Shown one piece after another: positions 13,612 through 25,991 of a DNA stretch of 64,000 nt (the first letter of the stretch is position 1; every line of letters starts with the position of its first letter). The notes under the pieces were generated by a model. That model made no database searches, had not been told where the DNA came from, and was given only the letters and a program-made list of their open reading frames with translations. The DNA comes from Perognathus longimembris pacificus (lineage: Eukaryota > Chordata > Mammalia > Rodentia > Heteromyidae), in NCBI RefSeq assembly GCF_023159225.1, contig NC_063184.1:15861528-15925527 (forward strand), written 5' to 3'. The translations under genes were made by a program, and so were the position numbers.

Positions 13612-13852
13612 TCTTTTTAAAAACTGTGTGCCAGTACTGCATGTGAATTGAACTCAAGGCTGGGCTTCTTCGCTCAAGTTTGGTACTCTACCATTTGAGT
13701 GACAGCTCCACTTCTGGCTTCTGGTGTTTAGCTGGAAATAAGAGTCTTGTGGATCTTCCTGCCCAGGCTGGCTTTGAACTGATCCTTTAATCTCAGACTC
13801 CCAAGTAAAGTAGCTAGGATCACAGTCGTGAGCCACTAACACCCAGCCAGGT
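13612..13852 (-). mobile_element. B1-Geo SINE, antisense, in TET2 intron 3
   Basis: Complete dimer in the same orientation as the gene. Confidence 0.82.
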
Positions 13853-14407
13853 CCATTTCTCTGCCTCATATTTCACCACCACCTTTTATGACTCTATTTT
13901 AAAAAGGAGAATGTTCAATCTAGACTGATATTTGTGGGATGATGTGAAAAAATCCTTGCGAGTTGGGTGAGGGGCAATTGTTAACCCCAAAGATGGAAGA
14001 GGGACAAAGTAGGATTAGGATGAAAACGTTACAACTTACCTAATATTAGTTGTGATATGTGTGGTGCTAAAGCCCAGGGACATTAATTTGGGGACGTAAT
14101 AAGGGAAAGCACAGAGTCTTTTCCATCAAACTACAAGGGTGGGGACACATCCCAGCAAGAACAGTAAGTAGTAGTTGGGCTACTATACTACTCATGCTAA
14201 CTTAACATTTGCCTTCTTCAAAAATCTTTGACTCTACCCCTGTTCTTAGCTGTGGTTAAGGTCATCTCTGCCCACACTTCATCTGCAGATATCAGCCAAA
14301 ATGTTTCCTTCTTACAGACTGGTCACATCATCTAAATTTTAACTGAAAAGTGTCTGTTGTTAAGAAAAAAGAAGTAGAAATACCATTTTATCAAAAGGTG
14401 AAATATT

Positions 14408-14640
14408 AGCTGGGTAGCGGTGGCTCATGTCTGTAATCCTAGCTACTCGAGAGGCTGCAAGCTGAGGATTGTGAAGGCAGCCTGGGCAGGCAAATCTGAG
14501 ACTCTGATCTCCAATTAATCAGCACAAAGCTGGAAGCGAAGATGTGGCTCAAGTGGTAAAGCACCAGCCTGGAATGAAATAGGTGAGTGAACGCATGAGG
14601 CCTTGAGTTCAAGCCACAGTACTGGCAAAACCAAAAAATA
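14408..14640 (+). mobile_element. B1-Geo SINE in TET2 intron 3
   Basis: Head AGCTGGGTAGCGGTGGCTCA; opposite to the 13612 copy, so the two could pair within the pre-mRNA. Confidence 0.85.
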
Positions 14641-15254
14641 AAAACACAGAAAAGAGATGACACATTAAAGAGAAAAAAAAATGAAACAAAAATGAATAGA
14701 AATCAGCCTTTTAACTGTATTTATGGAGAAAAGGTCACAGTGAGTACTGGCAGAGCTTTTTTTTGCATAGTCATTTCTCCAACTCAGGAAGTTGAAGATA
14801 ATAATTTCCTCATAGAGAAACTTTCTAAAACAAATAAGCTCCAAAGTCTAGAAAAATGAACAGTTCCTACATTAGCTGGTACTGTGTTTTCTTATATTAA
14901 TCATTCTTCTTTATTGTTTTTACTGCCTGTTTGCCTCTCCAAATGATATTCAAAGAATTCAATCAAGAAATTTCAAACAAACACCTTTATATTTTAGAAG
15001 GTGTGAGTTGAGGGATGAAATGAACATGCAAGACTGTTTAAATTTGGGGCGGGGAACATGCAAATCAAGTTTTCTCTTGCTCAGCACAAGGATCTATAAC
15101 TTAGAAAAAAAAAAGAGTAAGCTTTGGAGGTTTCATACCTTTATAAATTGCTCCCAGACTTGAGATTTTAAAACAGAAAGATCATCTCATATCTGAAGAT
15201 AAATTTTGCTAATTCTGGATAAACACCATGTGCTTCAGTGTCTCTGGCACTTAC

Positions 15255-18200
15255 CTACACATCTGCACGACGGGAATTCATACTGAGTCTTGGCAGGTGC
15301 ACTCCATAAATTTTTTATAGGCGCCTCAAATAATTGGGAAGGTGACTCTACAAAACTATTGAGAACAGAGCCAGCTGTTCTTTTGCTTGGTGTCTTTTCT
15401 AAAGGAGATGCTTGCTGCTCTGAAGCGGAAGTGTGACTATTGATTTGTGTCGTTAGTACTGTCACTGGCCCAGACATTTCTACTTTCACGTGTTTCTGCG
15501 ACTTGAGACTAAGTGCTTTATGGTCAAAGAGTGATTTGACTTGAAACTGCTTCACCTGCAGTTCCATGGTCTCGAGGATGCTCTTCTGCTGGCTCTTCTC
15601 GCAGCTCAGAGGTGGCATCTCTTGTTTGGGTGTCTTTTTCCAAGTTTTGTTCTCTTGAGGTGTTGATGCGCGCATACAGGCCTGGGGCTTAGAGCCAGGT
15701 TCACACTTGACTGGCCTGTGTATCTGGTTCTGGCAGGACTCGGCTTGGGCTTGCTGCACTTGCTGCTGCTCTTGCTTTTGGAGGAGGTGCCACCTGAGAG
15801 CAGCGTGCTTTGGGCTGTCCTTTGGGGGAGGGCTAACACGAATGCGACACCCTCCCTGGTCAGAGGCAGGGAGTGCCTCTGTAGGGTGATACTTCAAGTA
15901 CCTTTGCTGAGCTAGCTGTGCGGCTTGCTGTCCTGCCATCTCTTGGTTTCTGTTTTTATATACCTGTAGAACAGAAGCTGGTGGAGGCTTCTGCTCTTGT
16001 TCTTGAAAGCACCTGTGAGGAACTTCTTGCTTTGGAGTCACATGATTTGGATAATAGTGCACTGGGTGCACGTTGGAGGTCTTGTTTCCTGCAAAGAGTT
16101 CAGAATGTGTGATTTGTTCATTACTCTCTGGAATTAGGTGTGGATTGCTTGCCCTTAATTTTAAGGTATGACCATAAGGGACATTCCTGTTAGTATTCTG
16201 TACTTGCTCTGATTTCTCTTGGGTGGTATGAGCTTGGAACTCATTTGATTTTGAATACTGAGTTTCACCACGAAAGCATTCTTCGACTTTAATCTGGCCA
16301 ATGAGTGATCCTTCTCTTTGCTGACCATTGTTACCTTGGGGATGAGGGAAAGCCTGAGGCGTTTGTTCTTTACTCCTCATTTGTAATTTCTGCTGCTGCA
16401 GCTGCTGGTTTTGAGAGAAGTGTGGATCCTGGGATGGTTGGATTTGTTCTGCCTTCTTGAGACGCTTAAGTGATGAGCTTGAAAAGTGCTCAATCTCAGT
16501 AACCTGTTGATTCAAGTGCCGTTTTAACAATGGGGACAGGAGCGTCTCTGTGTGTGGGTCAGCTCTTTGTGGAAAATAAAATCTCGAGGCACACAGTACC
16601 TTCCTGTGAGATTCAGGTGATGGGTCCGTCTTAGAAATGTGCACTTGGGGTGAGAATTTTTGGAACTGGAGATGTTGGTCCAATACACCTTGAGACTGCC
16701 CTTGAAGCGTCTCTACTTGGTACATTTGTGACTTCTGCTCCTGAGGCATCACTTTCTGGGGATAAACTTGCCTGGAGAGCCCTCCACTTATGTTGGAATT
16801 TCCAGTGTATTGTGTGGAGGCGATTGGATGAGCAGAATCGGATTGACACTGTAGGGAGGCCTCACGGAATGGTGGGTGAGATTCCGCTTGGTGAAAGTGA
16901 GGAGTCTTCAATTCAATCCACCTGGTTTCAGTGAATGTGGAGTTGGGAGCACATGATCTCTTGCTCCATCCTTCCCCATCGCTTCCTCTTTGCATCTCAT
17001 CAGCTGCTGGTGATGGTCCTCTAAATCTCCATGGCTACCAAGTGTTGGTGGGTTATGTTTGAGATGTTCTGATATTGATTTCTCAGAAGCCGAGGGAACA
17101 GTGGCTGTCCCTGGTGTCTGGATGCCATTGTTACTAACACAATGATTCTGAGGACCTTCTGGGAGCAATAGAGCAGGGCTGGGCAGGCTGGTCGAGGGAT
17201 CAGGGCTCTGGGATGCTGTTGTCAAAGGGTGACGTTCAGCTTTCACTTCCTGTAGCAGGGTTACGTTGCTTTGGTTCACATGGTGGTGATTTGCTTCCAA
17301 AACTCCATCATTCAGAGTAATGTTTCCTTCTGAAGGAAACCGAGGAAGAGGAGAAAGAGGAGGAGGGGGAGAAAGAAGCATTTGGGGTGGTGTAGGAGGG
17401 GTAGGAAAGGAATCCTTAGTGAACACTGAGCTTCCCTTGAAGTAAGCACCATTCATATCGTTTTGCTTTAAATACTGTTCACAGTTGCCACGAGAAGCTT
17501 GCACCTTGCTGCCGGCACCTGAACAGAATTCTTCACCAGAGACACGTTTCATGTTTCCTTGGAGGCTGCTGTGTTCTGCTGTAGTTGAGCCAATCTCGAA
17601 GAGTGACTTTTGTGGTTGGTGGTAGTCTGGTGTTTGAGGGGAACAAGGGGCCCCCCGCATTGCCATGGGTTTGTTGGCATTCTCAGCATCACAGGCCTCC
17701 GCTGGCTCTGGTGGCAGCTCAGGGATTGAGGTCTGGGAATTGTTCTGCCCTGAGGTATGCAGTGGGTGAGTGAGCTCACAGGACACCTCATGAGTAGCCT
17801 GACTGTTAATGGCATTGATGTGAGATGTGGTTGTCTGCACTGGATTGGAAACACACCCCGGATAATAGGGAGACAGTGTTTTCTCCAGGAGCTCACCATG
17901 CATGTTTTCCATGGAAGAGGCAGAATCGGTAGCACCATTAGACATTAGCACTGCCTGGTTTGTAAGAAGTAATACAACGTTCTTGTCGTGGTCGCTGGCA
18001 TTTTCCCTTTCCTGCTCCTTCAGAATCTGAAGCTCTGGACTTTCGGAGCCATTACAGTGATGTGATGGAAAACTGGTGGAATTTTTCACTGAATATTCTT
18101 GGGCTCCTGAGCTCACAGATTCTCCCTTATCACTCAAATCGGAGACATTTGGTTGACTGCTACTTTTACCTGGATTTCTTACTTGCCTTTCCCCGAAGCG

Positions 18201-18572
18201 ATTGCTTTCTCCATTAGCCTTTTGGTCTTGTTTCCATTTCTTGTTGTTTGGGAGCCCAGAGAGAGACGGTTCACTAAGTGTGCGTTTTATTCCTGTATTT
18301 GGCAAATGCTTGGAATACCCTTGGCCTTCTTGGATAAAATCTGGACTGGTACAACTACTCTGGCTGTCCTTTAGATGCGGTATTCCGTAATGGCTCTTAA
18401 AAGACTGCCACTTGGTGTCTCCATTTACTTCTTGATGTGGTCTCTCAATTACTGGGCTTCCATTCTGGAGTTTGACAGCCAGAGGTTCTGCCTGGCAGAT
18501 CGGGGAAGGTAACGGTCTCAAGAATGGACTTTGTCTGTTGCCCTCAACATGGTTGGTTCTATCCTCTTCCAT
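15255..18572 (-). CDS. TET2: TET2 first (large) coding exon, exon 3 in human numbering; carries a 1-bp frameshift
   Basis: TET2 oxidises 5-methylcytosine to 5-hydroxymethyl-, formyl- and carboxylcytosine in the nucleus. This exon encodes the long, mostly disordered N-terminal region of about 1,106 residues. The ATG at 18572-18570 gives [17 protein letters not shown], almost the human TET2 start. An in-frame upstream ATG (18665) lies before the splice acceptor and was not used. A proline-rich tract lies at residues ~390-412, glutamine-rich tracts near ~720 and ~925-945, and lysine motifs of the VKxE type near the C-terminal part. The exon ends in SCRCV, the first cysteines of the Cys-rich domain, with donor G|GTAAGTG at 15254. 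Reading past the donor adds a few residues and stops at 15235, like the human short isoform that reads into intron 3. Residues 1-551 read in one frame and the rest in another because one base is missing between 16920 and 16921. The coding length of 3318 is 0 mod 3, whereas the junction phase needs 1 mod 3, which independently supports a lost base. Gene identity is near certain; whether the frameshift is real is open. Confidence 0.97.
16908..16922 (-). other. TET2: One-base deletion and resulting premature stop in TET2
   Basis: Reading the minus strand, codon 551 is GGT (16922-16920). The TET2 Leu-Lys-Pro-Gly-Trp-Ile-Glu-Leu-Lys segment requires one extra base after GG before TGGATTGAA. Without it the frame continues Gly-Gly-Leu-Asn and hits TGA at 16910-16908, giving a 554-residue product. 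From 16920 leftwards the alternative frame is open to the exon end and matches TET2 throughout. The site is not in a homopolymer longer than two bases, so it is not the commonest type of long-read error. Confidence 0.9.
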
Positions 18573-18618
18573 CGGGCTTGCTTCGGGGCCATCCACAAGG
18601 CTGCCCTCTGAATGAACT
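18573..18618 (-). other. TET2: 5' UTR part of TET2 exon 3 with splice acceptor
   Basis: The minus strand reads ...CATGTTCTTTAG followed by AGTTCATTCAG, so the acceptor AG is at 18620-18619 and the exon opens at 18618, 46 bases before the ATG. The start context has G at +4 and C at -3, so it is only moderately strong. The non-coding exons that splice to this acceptor were not recognised in the window. Confidence 0.8.
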
Positions 18619-19235
18619 CTAAAGAACATGGAAACAAAGAAGATGCATCTGTACACATCCAACACTAACAGACAACTTAGACAATAACTGTCACTGAAGT
18701 ATTACAGGAATACCTAGGTATGGAAGAAAGTGATACTCGTTTTTACCTTCTGTAACAATAGACCAATGGCTGACTCAAGAAGTGTTCGTTTTTATCTTTC
18801 CAACAATTCTCAGATCACTATGGAGCACAATGGCTAATGAAATTTATTAGCTGACAAGGGGAGTTTATAGTTGATTAGTAATTAGTACCAACTTCTTTTC
18901 CAAATAATCCTTTGGGATCAAAGTTTTAAGAATTATAAAGAAAAATCCCTTTTCTTTCTTTTCCCCTAGCACTTCATTTATCCAATTGCTTGCCAAGTTC
19001 TCTTGTTTATACTCCTCCATATTCCTTGGATCATCTCTACTTTGTCTCAGGACCTATGTTAGCAGATTAAGAAAAACACACAGTTCTGCAGCCATGTCCT
19101 CCCCCTTGGTCTGCATCAGTGGCTTTCCTGCAGCAGTGGTTTTCAAATTCTTTAACCTGAACATATCTAAAACACTAAATGTCCTAGGGGATGGGGAGGA
19201 ATAAAAAATGTCATTTATAAAGAAAATAGTCAAGG

Positions 19236-19447
19236 GCTCGGGATATGGCCTAGTGGCAAGAGTGCTTGCCTTGTATACATGAGGCCCTGGGTTCGATTCC
19301 CCAGCACCACATATACAGAAAATGGCCAGAAGTGGCGCTGTGGCTCAAGTGGCAGAGTGCTAGCCTTGAGCAAGAAGAAGCCAGGGACAGTGCTCAGGCC
19401 CTGAGTCCAAGCCCCAGGACTGGCCAAAAAAAAAAAAGAAAAGAAAA
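19236..19447 (+). mobile_element. IDL-Geo SINE with exact TSD
   Basis: The TSD AAGAAAATAGTCAAGG is exact at 19220-19235 and 19448-19463. Confidence 0.92.
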
Positions 19448-19651
19448 AAGAAAATAGTCAAGGTTTAGATGGTATGCTGAGGGAAGCCCTGTTCATTGCT
19501 CAGCATCAAAATCATGCTTTTCTAGATGATTCTAGTTCCTTCTGCAAGGACTACCAGCCTTCTATCAGGAGGGAGTGTCCATATGCAGGTTTGTTTCCTA
19601 GTACTTCCTCTTAGAGTTCACACCAACAAGAATAGCTTATTTAAAAAAATC

Positions 19652-19800
19652 TCCATCACCAGATGCCAGTGGCTCATGCCTGTAATCCTAGCTACTCTGG
19701 AGGCTGAGATCTGAGGATTGTGGCTCAAAGCCGGCCTGGGCAGGAAGTCAGTGAGAATCTTATCTCCAATTAACCACCAGAAAACCATGACTGACCAAAC
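19652..19800 (+). mobile_element. B1-Geo SINE, left half only
   Basis: Ends in the ATCTCCAATTAACC linker and lacks Geo. Confidence 0.75.
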
Positions 19801-19842
19801 AACAACAACCTCAACTACAGTAGGCATGGTCAGATCTCTGCC

Positions 19843-20043
19843 TTTTTTTTTTTAAATGTCTGTCCTGGCTTGAACTCAGGACCTGGGCATTGTCCCTGAG
19901 TTTCTTTTGCTCAAGGCTAGGACTCTACTACTTGAGCCACAGCGCCACTTCCAGCTTTTTCTGTTTATGTGGTGCTGAGGAATGATCGTACGGCTTCATG
20001 TATGCTAGGCAAGCACTCTACCACTAAGCCACCTTCCCAGCCC
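19843..20043 (-). mobile_element. Older IDL-Geo SINE, antisense
   Basis: Diverged copy with both monomers, oriented towards lower coordinates. It follows a left-half-only B1-Geo fragment (19652-19800). Confidence 0.8.
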
Positions 20044-20274
20044 TTAGTATGCCTTCTTAAACATACTATTTTGTGATCCTTATCTCAGGTATTGCCTCCT
20101 TCTTTGAACTCTACAATAGACCACTTCTGTTTCAATGGTGCTTCTTTCAACATTTTGCAGATTTTCTACTATTGAACATACCACTTATATACAACTGTAC
20201 TTTGCCTTCTCTCACTGGACTATGAACTGTCCATTTTTTTGTGTGTGTGTGGTTTCATATAGAGCAAGCATTGA

Positions 20275-20725
20275 GGCAAAATGCCAGTGGCTCATGCCTG
20301 AAATCATAGCTACTCTAGTCCAGGCAGACAAATCCAAGAGACTTTTTTTGGGGGGGGGGAGGGGTTGATTGTGGGGCTGTGGAGCTTTGGTGCTATCCCT
20401 GAGCTTTTTCGCTCAAGGCTAGCACTCTATCACTTTGAGCTAAAACTCTACTTCCAGTTTTCTGGTGGTTAACTGGAGATAAGCATCTCATGGACTTTCC
20501 TGCCCTGGCTGTTGTTGAACCACAATCCTCAGAACTCAGCCTCCTTCTTCGTAGCTGGGAGTATAGGTGTGAGCTACCAGTGCCTGGCAGAGACTCTTGT
20601 CCCAAATTACCCAGCCAAAAAAAAATGGAAGTGGAGGTATACCTCAAGAGTAGAATGGCAGCCTCAAGTACAAAAGTTAAGCAAGTACTCAAGACTCTGA
20701 GTTCAAACTTCTGTACTACTACCAA
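20275..20725. mobile_element. Sense B1-Geo SINE containing an antisense B1-Geo
   Basis: The sense copy is broken at AAGAGACTTTTTTTG by an antisense copy (about 20345-20590) and resumes at AGAGACTCTTG, the probable duplicated target. Confidence 0.8.
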
Positions 20726-21132
20726 AAAGCAACTCTCTTCCCATAATATGTCTTAAAAATTACTGAGACAGATACAGTTACCTACATAAAAGTGTGAGTC
20801 AGGCTAGCACTGAGTGAAAAAACTGAGAATAAGAACCTGAGTTCAAACCCAGTATTGGCCTGTGGACACACAGTCACAAATGTTTATCAATAGTTAGTCA
20901 TTATTATGGACAGAAAAGACCAGACAATAAACTCCATGGAGTGTAATTTTTATGGAAAATTAGTAATAATAAATGACTGATAGAAATTGATTCTTGAACA
21001 CCTAGCCTAGTTCATTTGCTAATAGCTCATTATTCCAATTATACAAGTAAGGCTTTGATTACGTGATATAAGCTTCTTCATAGGTTTACCAAAAAAGTAA
21101 TATGGTGACTCAAATTTTCAGAATTAACAAAA

Positions 21133-21400
21133 TAAAGCTGGGCATTTGCAGCTCATGCCTGAAATCCTAGCTATTCAGAAGGCTGAGATCTAAGGATCAC
21201 AGTTCACAGCCAGCCAGGGCAGGAAAAAAAAACTATGAGACTCTTATCTCCAATTAACCACCAAAAAAAAAAAAAAAAAAAAAAAAGCCAGAAGTAGAGC
21301 TGTGGCTCAAGTGGCAGAACACCAACCTTGAGCACACAAGCTCAGAGACAGAGTCCAGGACTTGAGTTCAAGCTCCATGACTAGCGCATACACTGACACA
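21133..21400 (+). mobile_element. B1-Geo SINE with A-rich linker
   Basis: The linker between halves has expanded to about 23 A residues. Confidence 0.82.
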
Positions 21401-21584
21401 CAAAATTAATGAAATATGGGCAAATCATAAAAATAGTTTTGATTTTGTTTTGCTAAGCCAATGTTCTACTTCTTGACTCATACCTGTAGTCCCTTTTGAT
21501 TGTTACTGCTTTTTCAGATAGTATTTCCCAATTTTCCCCAATCTTCTTTCTTCATTTCCTTCAGTAACTGAAATCACAGGCATG

Positions 21585-21705
21585 GTCCACCATCCCTGGT
21601 TTGTATGTTAAGGTTAAGTCTCACTAACTTTCTGCCTAGGCTAACTTTGAGCCATGATCCTCTTTAATTCTGCCTCCTGAAAATCTGGGATTATATTTGT
21701 GAAGC
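21585..21705 (-). mobile_element. B1-like left half, antisense
   Basis: TTTCTGCCTAGGCTAACTTT, then GATCCTCTTTAATTCTGCCT, matching the complement of the B1-Geo head; old. Confidence 0.55.
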
Positions 21706-21762
21706 ATTCCACACCACTTTGGCACTTTCTTAGAGACCAAACAGGCAGTTTTAGAAATTATT

Positions 21763-21989
21763 ATTATTATTATTATTATTATTTTTTTTTTTTTTTGGCC
21801 AGTACTGGGCCTTGGACTCAGGGCCTGAGCACTGTCCCTGGCTTCCTTTTGCTCAAGGCTAGCACTCTGCCACTTGAGCCACAGTGCCACTTCTGGCCAT
21901 TTTCTGTATATGTGGTGCTGGGGAATCGAACCCAGGGCCTCATGTATACGAGGCAAGCTCTCTTGCCACTAGGCCATATCTCCAGCCCC
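21763..21989 (-). mobile_element. IDL-Geo SINE, antisense, with (AAT)n tail
   Basis: The TSD TTAGAAATTAT lies at 21751-21761 and 21990-22000. The tail contains (ATT)n on the plus strand (about 21760-21783). Confidence 0.9.
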
Positions 21990-22609
21990 TTAGAAATTAT
22001 TTAAGACAAAGTTTGATGAGTTCACAAATTAAACATTTAGACCCAACTTGCCATTTTTTGTTTACCCTTTTACTGCAGTAATCTAATATTCCTTATAATT
22101 CCTGCCCTACTAAGGAGCCAAAAAGAACAGTTATATTTTCTAGAAATACTATGGTTTTTAAACAGGGGGATTACCATTTCATAAGTCAGGTAGTGAGTAC
22201 ATTTTTTTTAAGGTGATATCACCCTTTCCTTTGCTCTCTCCCACTTTCTCTTTTCTGTGATTTTTTTTTTCAAAATCTAAAGGTCAAACTATATCCAAGT
22301 AATTTAGTATAAATAGGAACACACAATCATTATCTGTGGCCATTTCATGATTTCAGCTAATGGCAGAGAACAATTTTCTAAGAGAGAAAAGGAGATGTAG
22401 AGATGGAAAGGGAGAGAGGGAGGGGGAGAGGGGAGGGGGGGGGTTCATGCTCAGTATGACCTTTATCATTGATGTGCAGATTGAAGAAGCAAATCCATTT
22501 TGAATACTGGCCTTTTAGCTGGTAGCTAACATTTTGGTTTCCTAAGACCCAAACAGGTTTTCAGCCATAGCAGTTTCCCTTTGATATTTAATTCTGTGCC
22601 TTTTCCTGC

Positions 22610-22890
22610 CACTCTGACAATAATTTATTATAAATTCAAGTCGCATCGGCAGCATCTGTGAAACAATTACTGCATCTAGGACTGACTTTGCAGTCTAATC
22701 CATCATAATTATGACAGTCCTCTTTGAAGATACCATGATGCATGACTTAAAAATAGCACATTAGTGTGCAAATGGACCCGCATCTCATTTCACCAATATG
22801 CATTTAGGGCTGTAATTTAGCTCAACACCATTTGACTCTTTGAATCGCTCAAATGTGGCTGTACTTCTCACCACATCAGACTATACAGAT
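22610..22890. other. Candidate conserved non-coding segment
   Basis: A repeat-free stretch of about 280 bases inside very SINE-dense sequence. It is AT-rich with balanced composition, without low-complexity runs, and has several ATTA and TGCAT-type homeodomain/POU-like words. It has the look of conserved intronic enhancer sequence, but this is pattern judgement only. Confidence 0.25.
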
Positions 22891-23413
22891 AAGGCTCAAA
22901 ATTTGTGAAGGGTTTCTATTCTCTCTCTTGTTCTCTCTCTCTCTATTGATTTTGTAGGTGCTATTTCTTTTCCTGTTTTTAGTGTAAAAAAATACAGACC
23001 ATTTAAGTCTTTTCTCATGGGGAAACCTATGCAGATGTTATGATAATGCAGTTTAATTAAATGCAATCTTGAGGTACTGAGAGGCTGTGAATTGGAAGAG
23101 TCCAAAGTTATTGCTGCTGTGAACTTAGATGGACATGTGCAGATGAACGCCTTGCTTTCACTTCAAAATTAAACCAGCAAAAGAATGAAAGTATTTTGCT
23201 GTTCTACTTATTCAAACCATTGGCCTCTAACTCAATATTTCTTCTATCTGGTAAAAAGATTCAAAGTGGCTAAAATCTTAAGCCTAAGAGGTTTAAAACA
23301 GTAGACTTTGAGATTATAGTTGAATAGTAACGGATTATTTTCAATAATTTTAAGAATACTTTGTTGTATACATACTTGAATTTCCAGGACAAATGAGGAG
23401 AATTTAGTTTTCT

Positions 23414-23642
23414 TTGTTTTTTTGTTTTTGTTTTTGTTTTGTTTTTTGCCAGTCCTGGGCCTTGGACTCAGGTCCTGAGCACTGTCCTTGGCTTCTTTTT
23501 GCTCAAGGCTAGCACTCTGCCACTTGAGCCACAGCGCCACTTCTGGCCATTTTCTATATATGTGGTGCTTGGGAATCGAACCCAGGGCTTCATGTATAGG
23601 AGGCAAGCACTCTTGCCACTAGGCCATATTCATTCCCAGCCC
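23414..23642 (-). mobile_element. IDL-Geo SINE, antisense, exact TSD
   Basis: GAGAATTTAGTTTTCT is duplicated exactly at 23398-23413 and 23643-23658. The A-rich tail is (A/C)-interrupted. Confidence 0.92.
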
Positions 23643-23897
23643 GAGAATTTAGTTTTCTAATTAAACCTTTTAAACACAGCCTTTTTACTGCTAGACCCTC
23701 ACAGGTCACCCCAAAAATCTGACTGTTCATTTCTAGATTATTGTGGATTATTATTGGATAACTTCCTATGTGAGTATAAATAACAGAAACAAATTGACGA
23801 TTGAGAAATTGTAGTATAATGCTAAGAGTAATGCTGAGTAACTAATTTAGCATGAGTTATTATTATTTTTATCCATTAAGAAACACTCATATTCTGG

Positions 23898-24195
23898 CCA
23901 AGTGCTGGTGGCTCATTCCTGTAATCCTAGCTACTCAGGAGGCTGAGATCTGAGGACCATGGTGGTTCGAAGCTAGCCTGGGCAGGGAAGTCAGCGACAC
24001 GTTTATTTCTAATTAACCACCAGAAAACTGGAAGTGGCACTATGACAAAGTGGTAGAGCACTGGCCTTGAGCAAAAGAGCTCAGGGACAACGCCCAGGTT
24101 GCTGAGTTCAAGCCCCAAGACCAACAAAAGAGAGAGGGAAAGACAGGGAGGGAGAGGGAGGAAGGAAGGGAAGGAGGGGGGGATGGAGAAACACA
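23898..24195 (+). mobile_element. B1-Geo SINE with purine-rich tail
   Basis: Dimer to about 24125, then a GGGA/GGAA tail to about 24195. Confidence 0.82.
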
Positions 24196-24457
24196 CACAC
24201 TCCCTACAAATTTGCAGTCATATACCTTTCTTTTACATTTTGACTACACAACCTGGCACACTGGCTATTCTAGTAAACGTGAAGTTGTTGGAAATACCTC
24301 ATATCAGCTCTAGACCACAGTCAATCAATAGGCATATACTATTTAGATCTCTTAACCTTAGATGTCAGTGTAGCTCATTCTTGAGTGTAAAAGATCCAAA
24401 AGCTGGACTCTGCCCAGCCTTCTCTCAGTCAGCCTATGAACACAAATGTCAATTTCA

Positions 24458-24788
24458 AGCTGGGTGCTAGTGGCTCATGCCTACAATCCTAGCTATTCAG
24501 GAGGCTGAGATCTGACTACCATGGTTCAAAGCAAGGCCAGGCAGAAAAGTCATCTGTGACACTTTTTTTTTTTTGCTCATCCTGGGACTTGAACTCAGGG
24601 CTTGGGCACTGTCCCTGAGCTTCTTTGGTTCAAGGCTAGTTAGTGCTCTACCACTTGAGCCACAGTGCTACTTCTGGCTTTTTCTGTTTATGTGGTACTG
24701 AGGAATCGAACCTAGGGCTTCATGCATGCTAGGCAAGCACTCTACCACTAAGCCACATTCCCAGCCTCCCCTGTGATACTCTTCAATT

Positions 24789-24790
<2 letters not shown>
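24458..24790 (+). mobile_element. B1-Geo SINE split by an antisense IDL-Geo (24564-24768)
   Basis: The B1-like left half runs to CTGTGACACTT, is interrupted by an antisense IDL-Geo, and resumes as CTGTGATACTCTTCAATTAA before a (AC)n run. The duplicated CTGTGAYACT is the TSD of the inner element. Confidence 0.85.

Positions 24791-24833
<43 letters not shown>
24789..24833. repeat. (AC)n microsatellite
   Basis: About 22 AC units inside the interrupted B1-Geo. Confidence 0.95.
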
Positions 24834-24836
<3 letters not shown>

Positions 24837-25555
24837 TTCCTTCCTTAATTATATGGCTTAAGACTCTCGATTCATCACAGAACAAATACAAATTTTGACT
24901 ACTATTGATAAGACTCAAAATGAATGTGAGGTTGAATTGAACTCCTAGCTGAATAAACACTACCAGTGGTGAGTGAGTGGCTGAAATATATTCACGGGAA
25001 CACTGATGCTCGTACATTCAGTTTGACTGAAAGCCGGCGTCACCTAGCATACACTGTGCAGAAAGCAAGTTGACATTAACTTGAACAGTTTTGTTCTTTT
25101 ATCCATGTCATGCTGAAACATTATCAGTATCTGAATTTGAGATTGACACGAAATCACACTTTGGATCTGAGATTACACTTTCGGACAATCTGTCTCTTTG
25201 GAGGAAGATTGTTTTAATTGGTATCCTGTTTCCTGTTTTGTTGTGGCAAGCAGGTCACCACTTTAAAAAAGAAAAGTAATGAAACTGAATTCATGCTAAA
25301 TGATTCCCAAACTTCGGAATTGACTGGTAACACTACCTACTTACTACAATGCTTTTTACACACTATTTTATTCTTCATGCCAACCTCGTCAGCAAGGCAT
25401 ACTTAGCAACGTCTCTATCATTAGGAAGGATCCAAGAAATACTGTTTAAAATGGTGAAAATAATGTTGCATTAATTAGTGTTTGAGTTCAGTGCACATTA
25501 GAATCAGTCTACCTTTTGTATCCCTGACACTCTACAGAAAGATAAAAATAATGAA

Positions 25556-25800
25556 CCTGTAACCGGTGGCTCATGTCTACATTAGCTACTTGGAAGGCTG
25601 AAATCTGAAGATCAATATTCAAAGCCAGTTAGGGCAGGAAATTCATTAAGATTCCAACTAACCAGCAAAAAGCCAGAAGTAGAGGCCTGGCGCAAGCGGA
25701 AGATGGCTTTTTCCTGATCAAGGATGGCAATCAGGAAAAAGCCAAGTGAGAACTTGAGGACCTGAGTTCAAGGACCAGTGCTGGTACATTAATAAAAAAT
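25556..25800 (+). mobile_element. B1-Geo SINE with short internal duplication
   Basis: TCAGGAAAAAGCC appears near the centre of Geo beside its near-complement GGCTTTTTCCTGA, forming a small inverted repeat at about 25702-25743. Confidence 0.7.
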
Positions 25801-25991
25801 GAAAACAAAGGAACAAAAAGCAACTAGGAGACTTCCCTCCCTTGGGAAGCTTATTCTTCACAGACCTCAAACTGTGGTTTAGAGGAAATAATGTTGGAGT
25901 TCTGGATGGACATTTTCTATCAGTTAGAGGAAGGAAGGGAAGGGGACCGCAGCATTTCTAAGTCAGAGGAGAGAATAAAAATTTGTTTTCA

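Noticed and set aside
18573..18665. Upstream in-frame ATG for TET2 at 18665
   Set aside because: It lies before the splice acceptor (AG at 18620-18619) and so in intron; the ATG at 18572 matches the family N-terminus.
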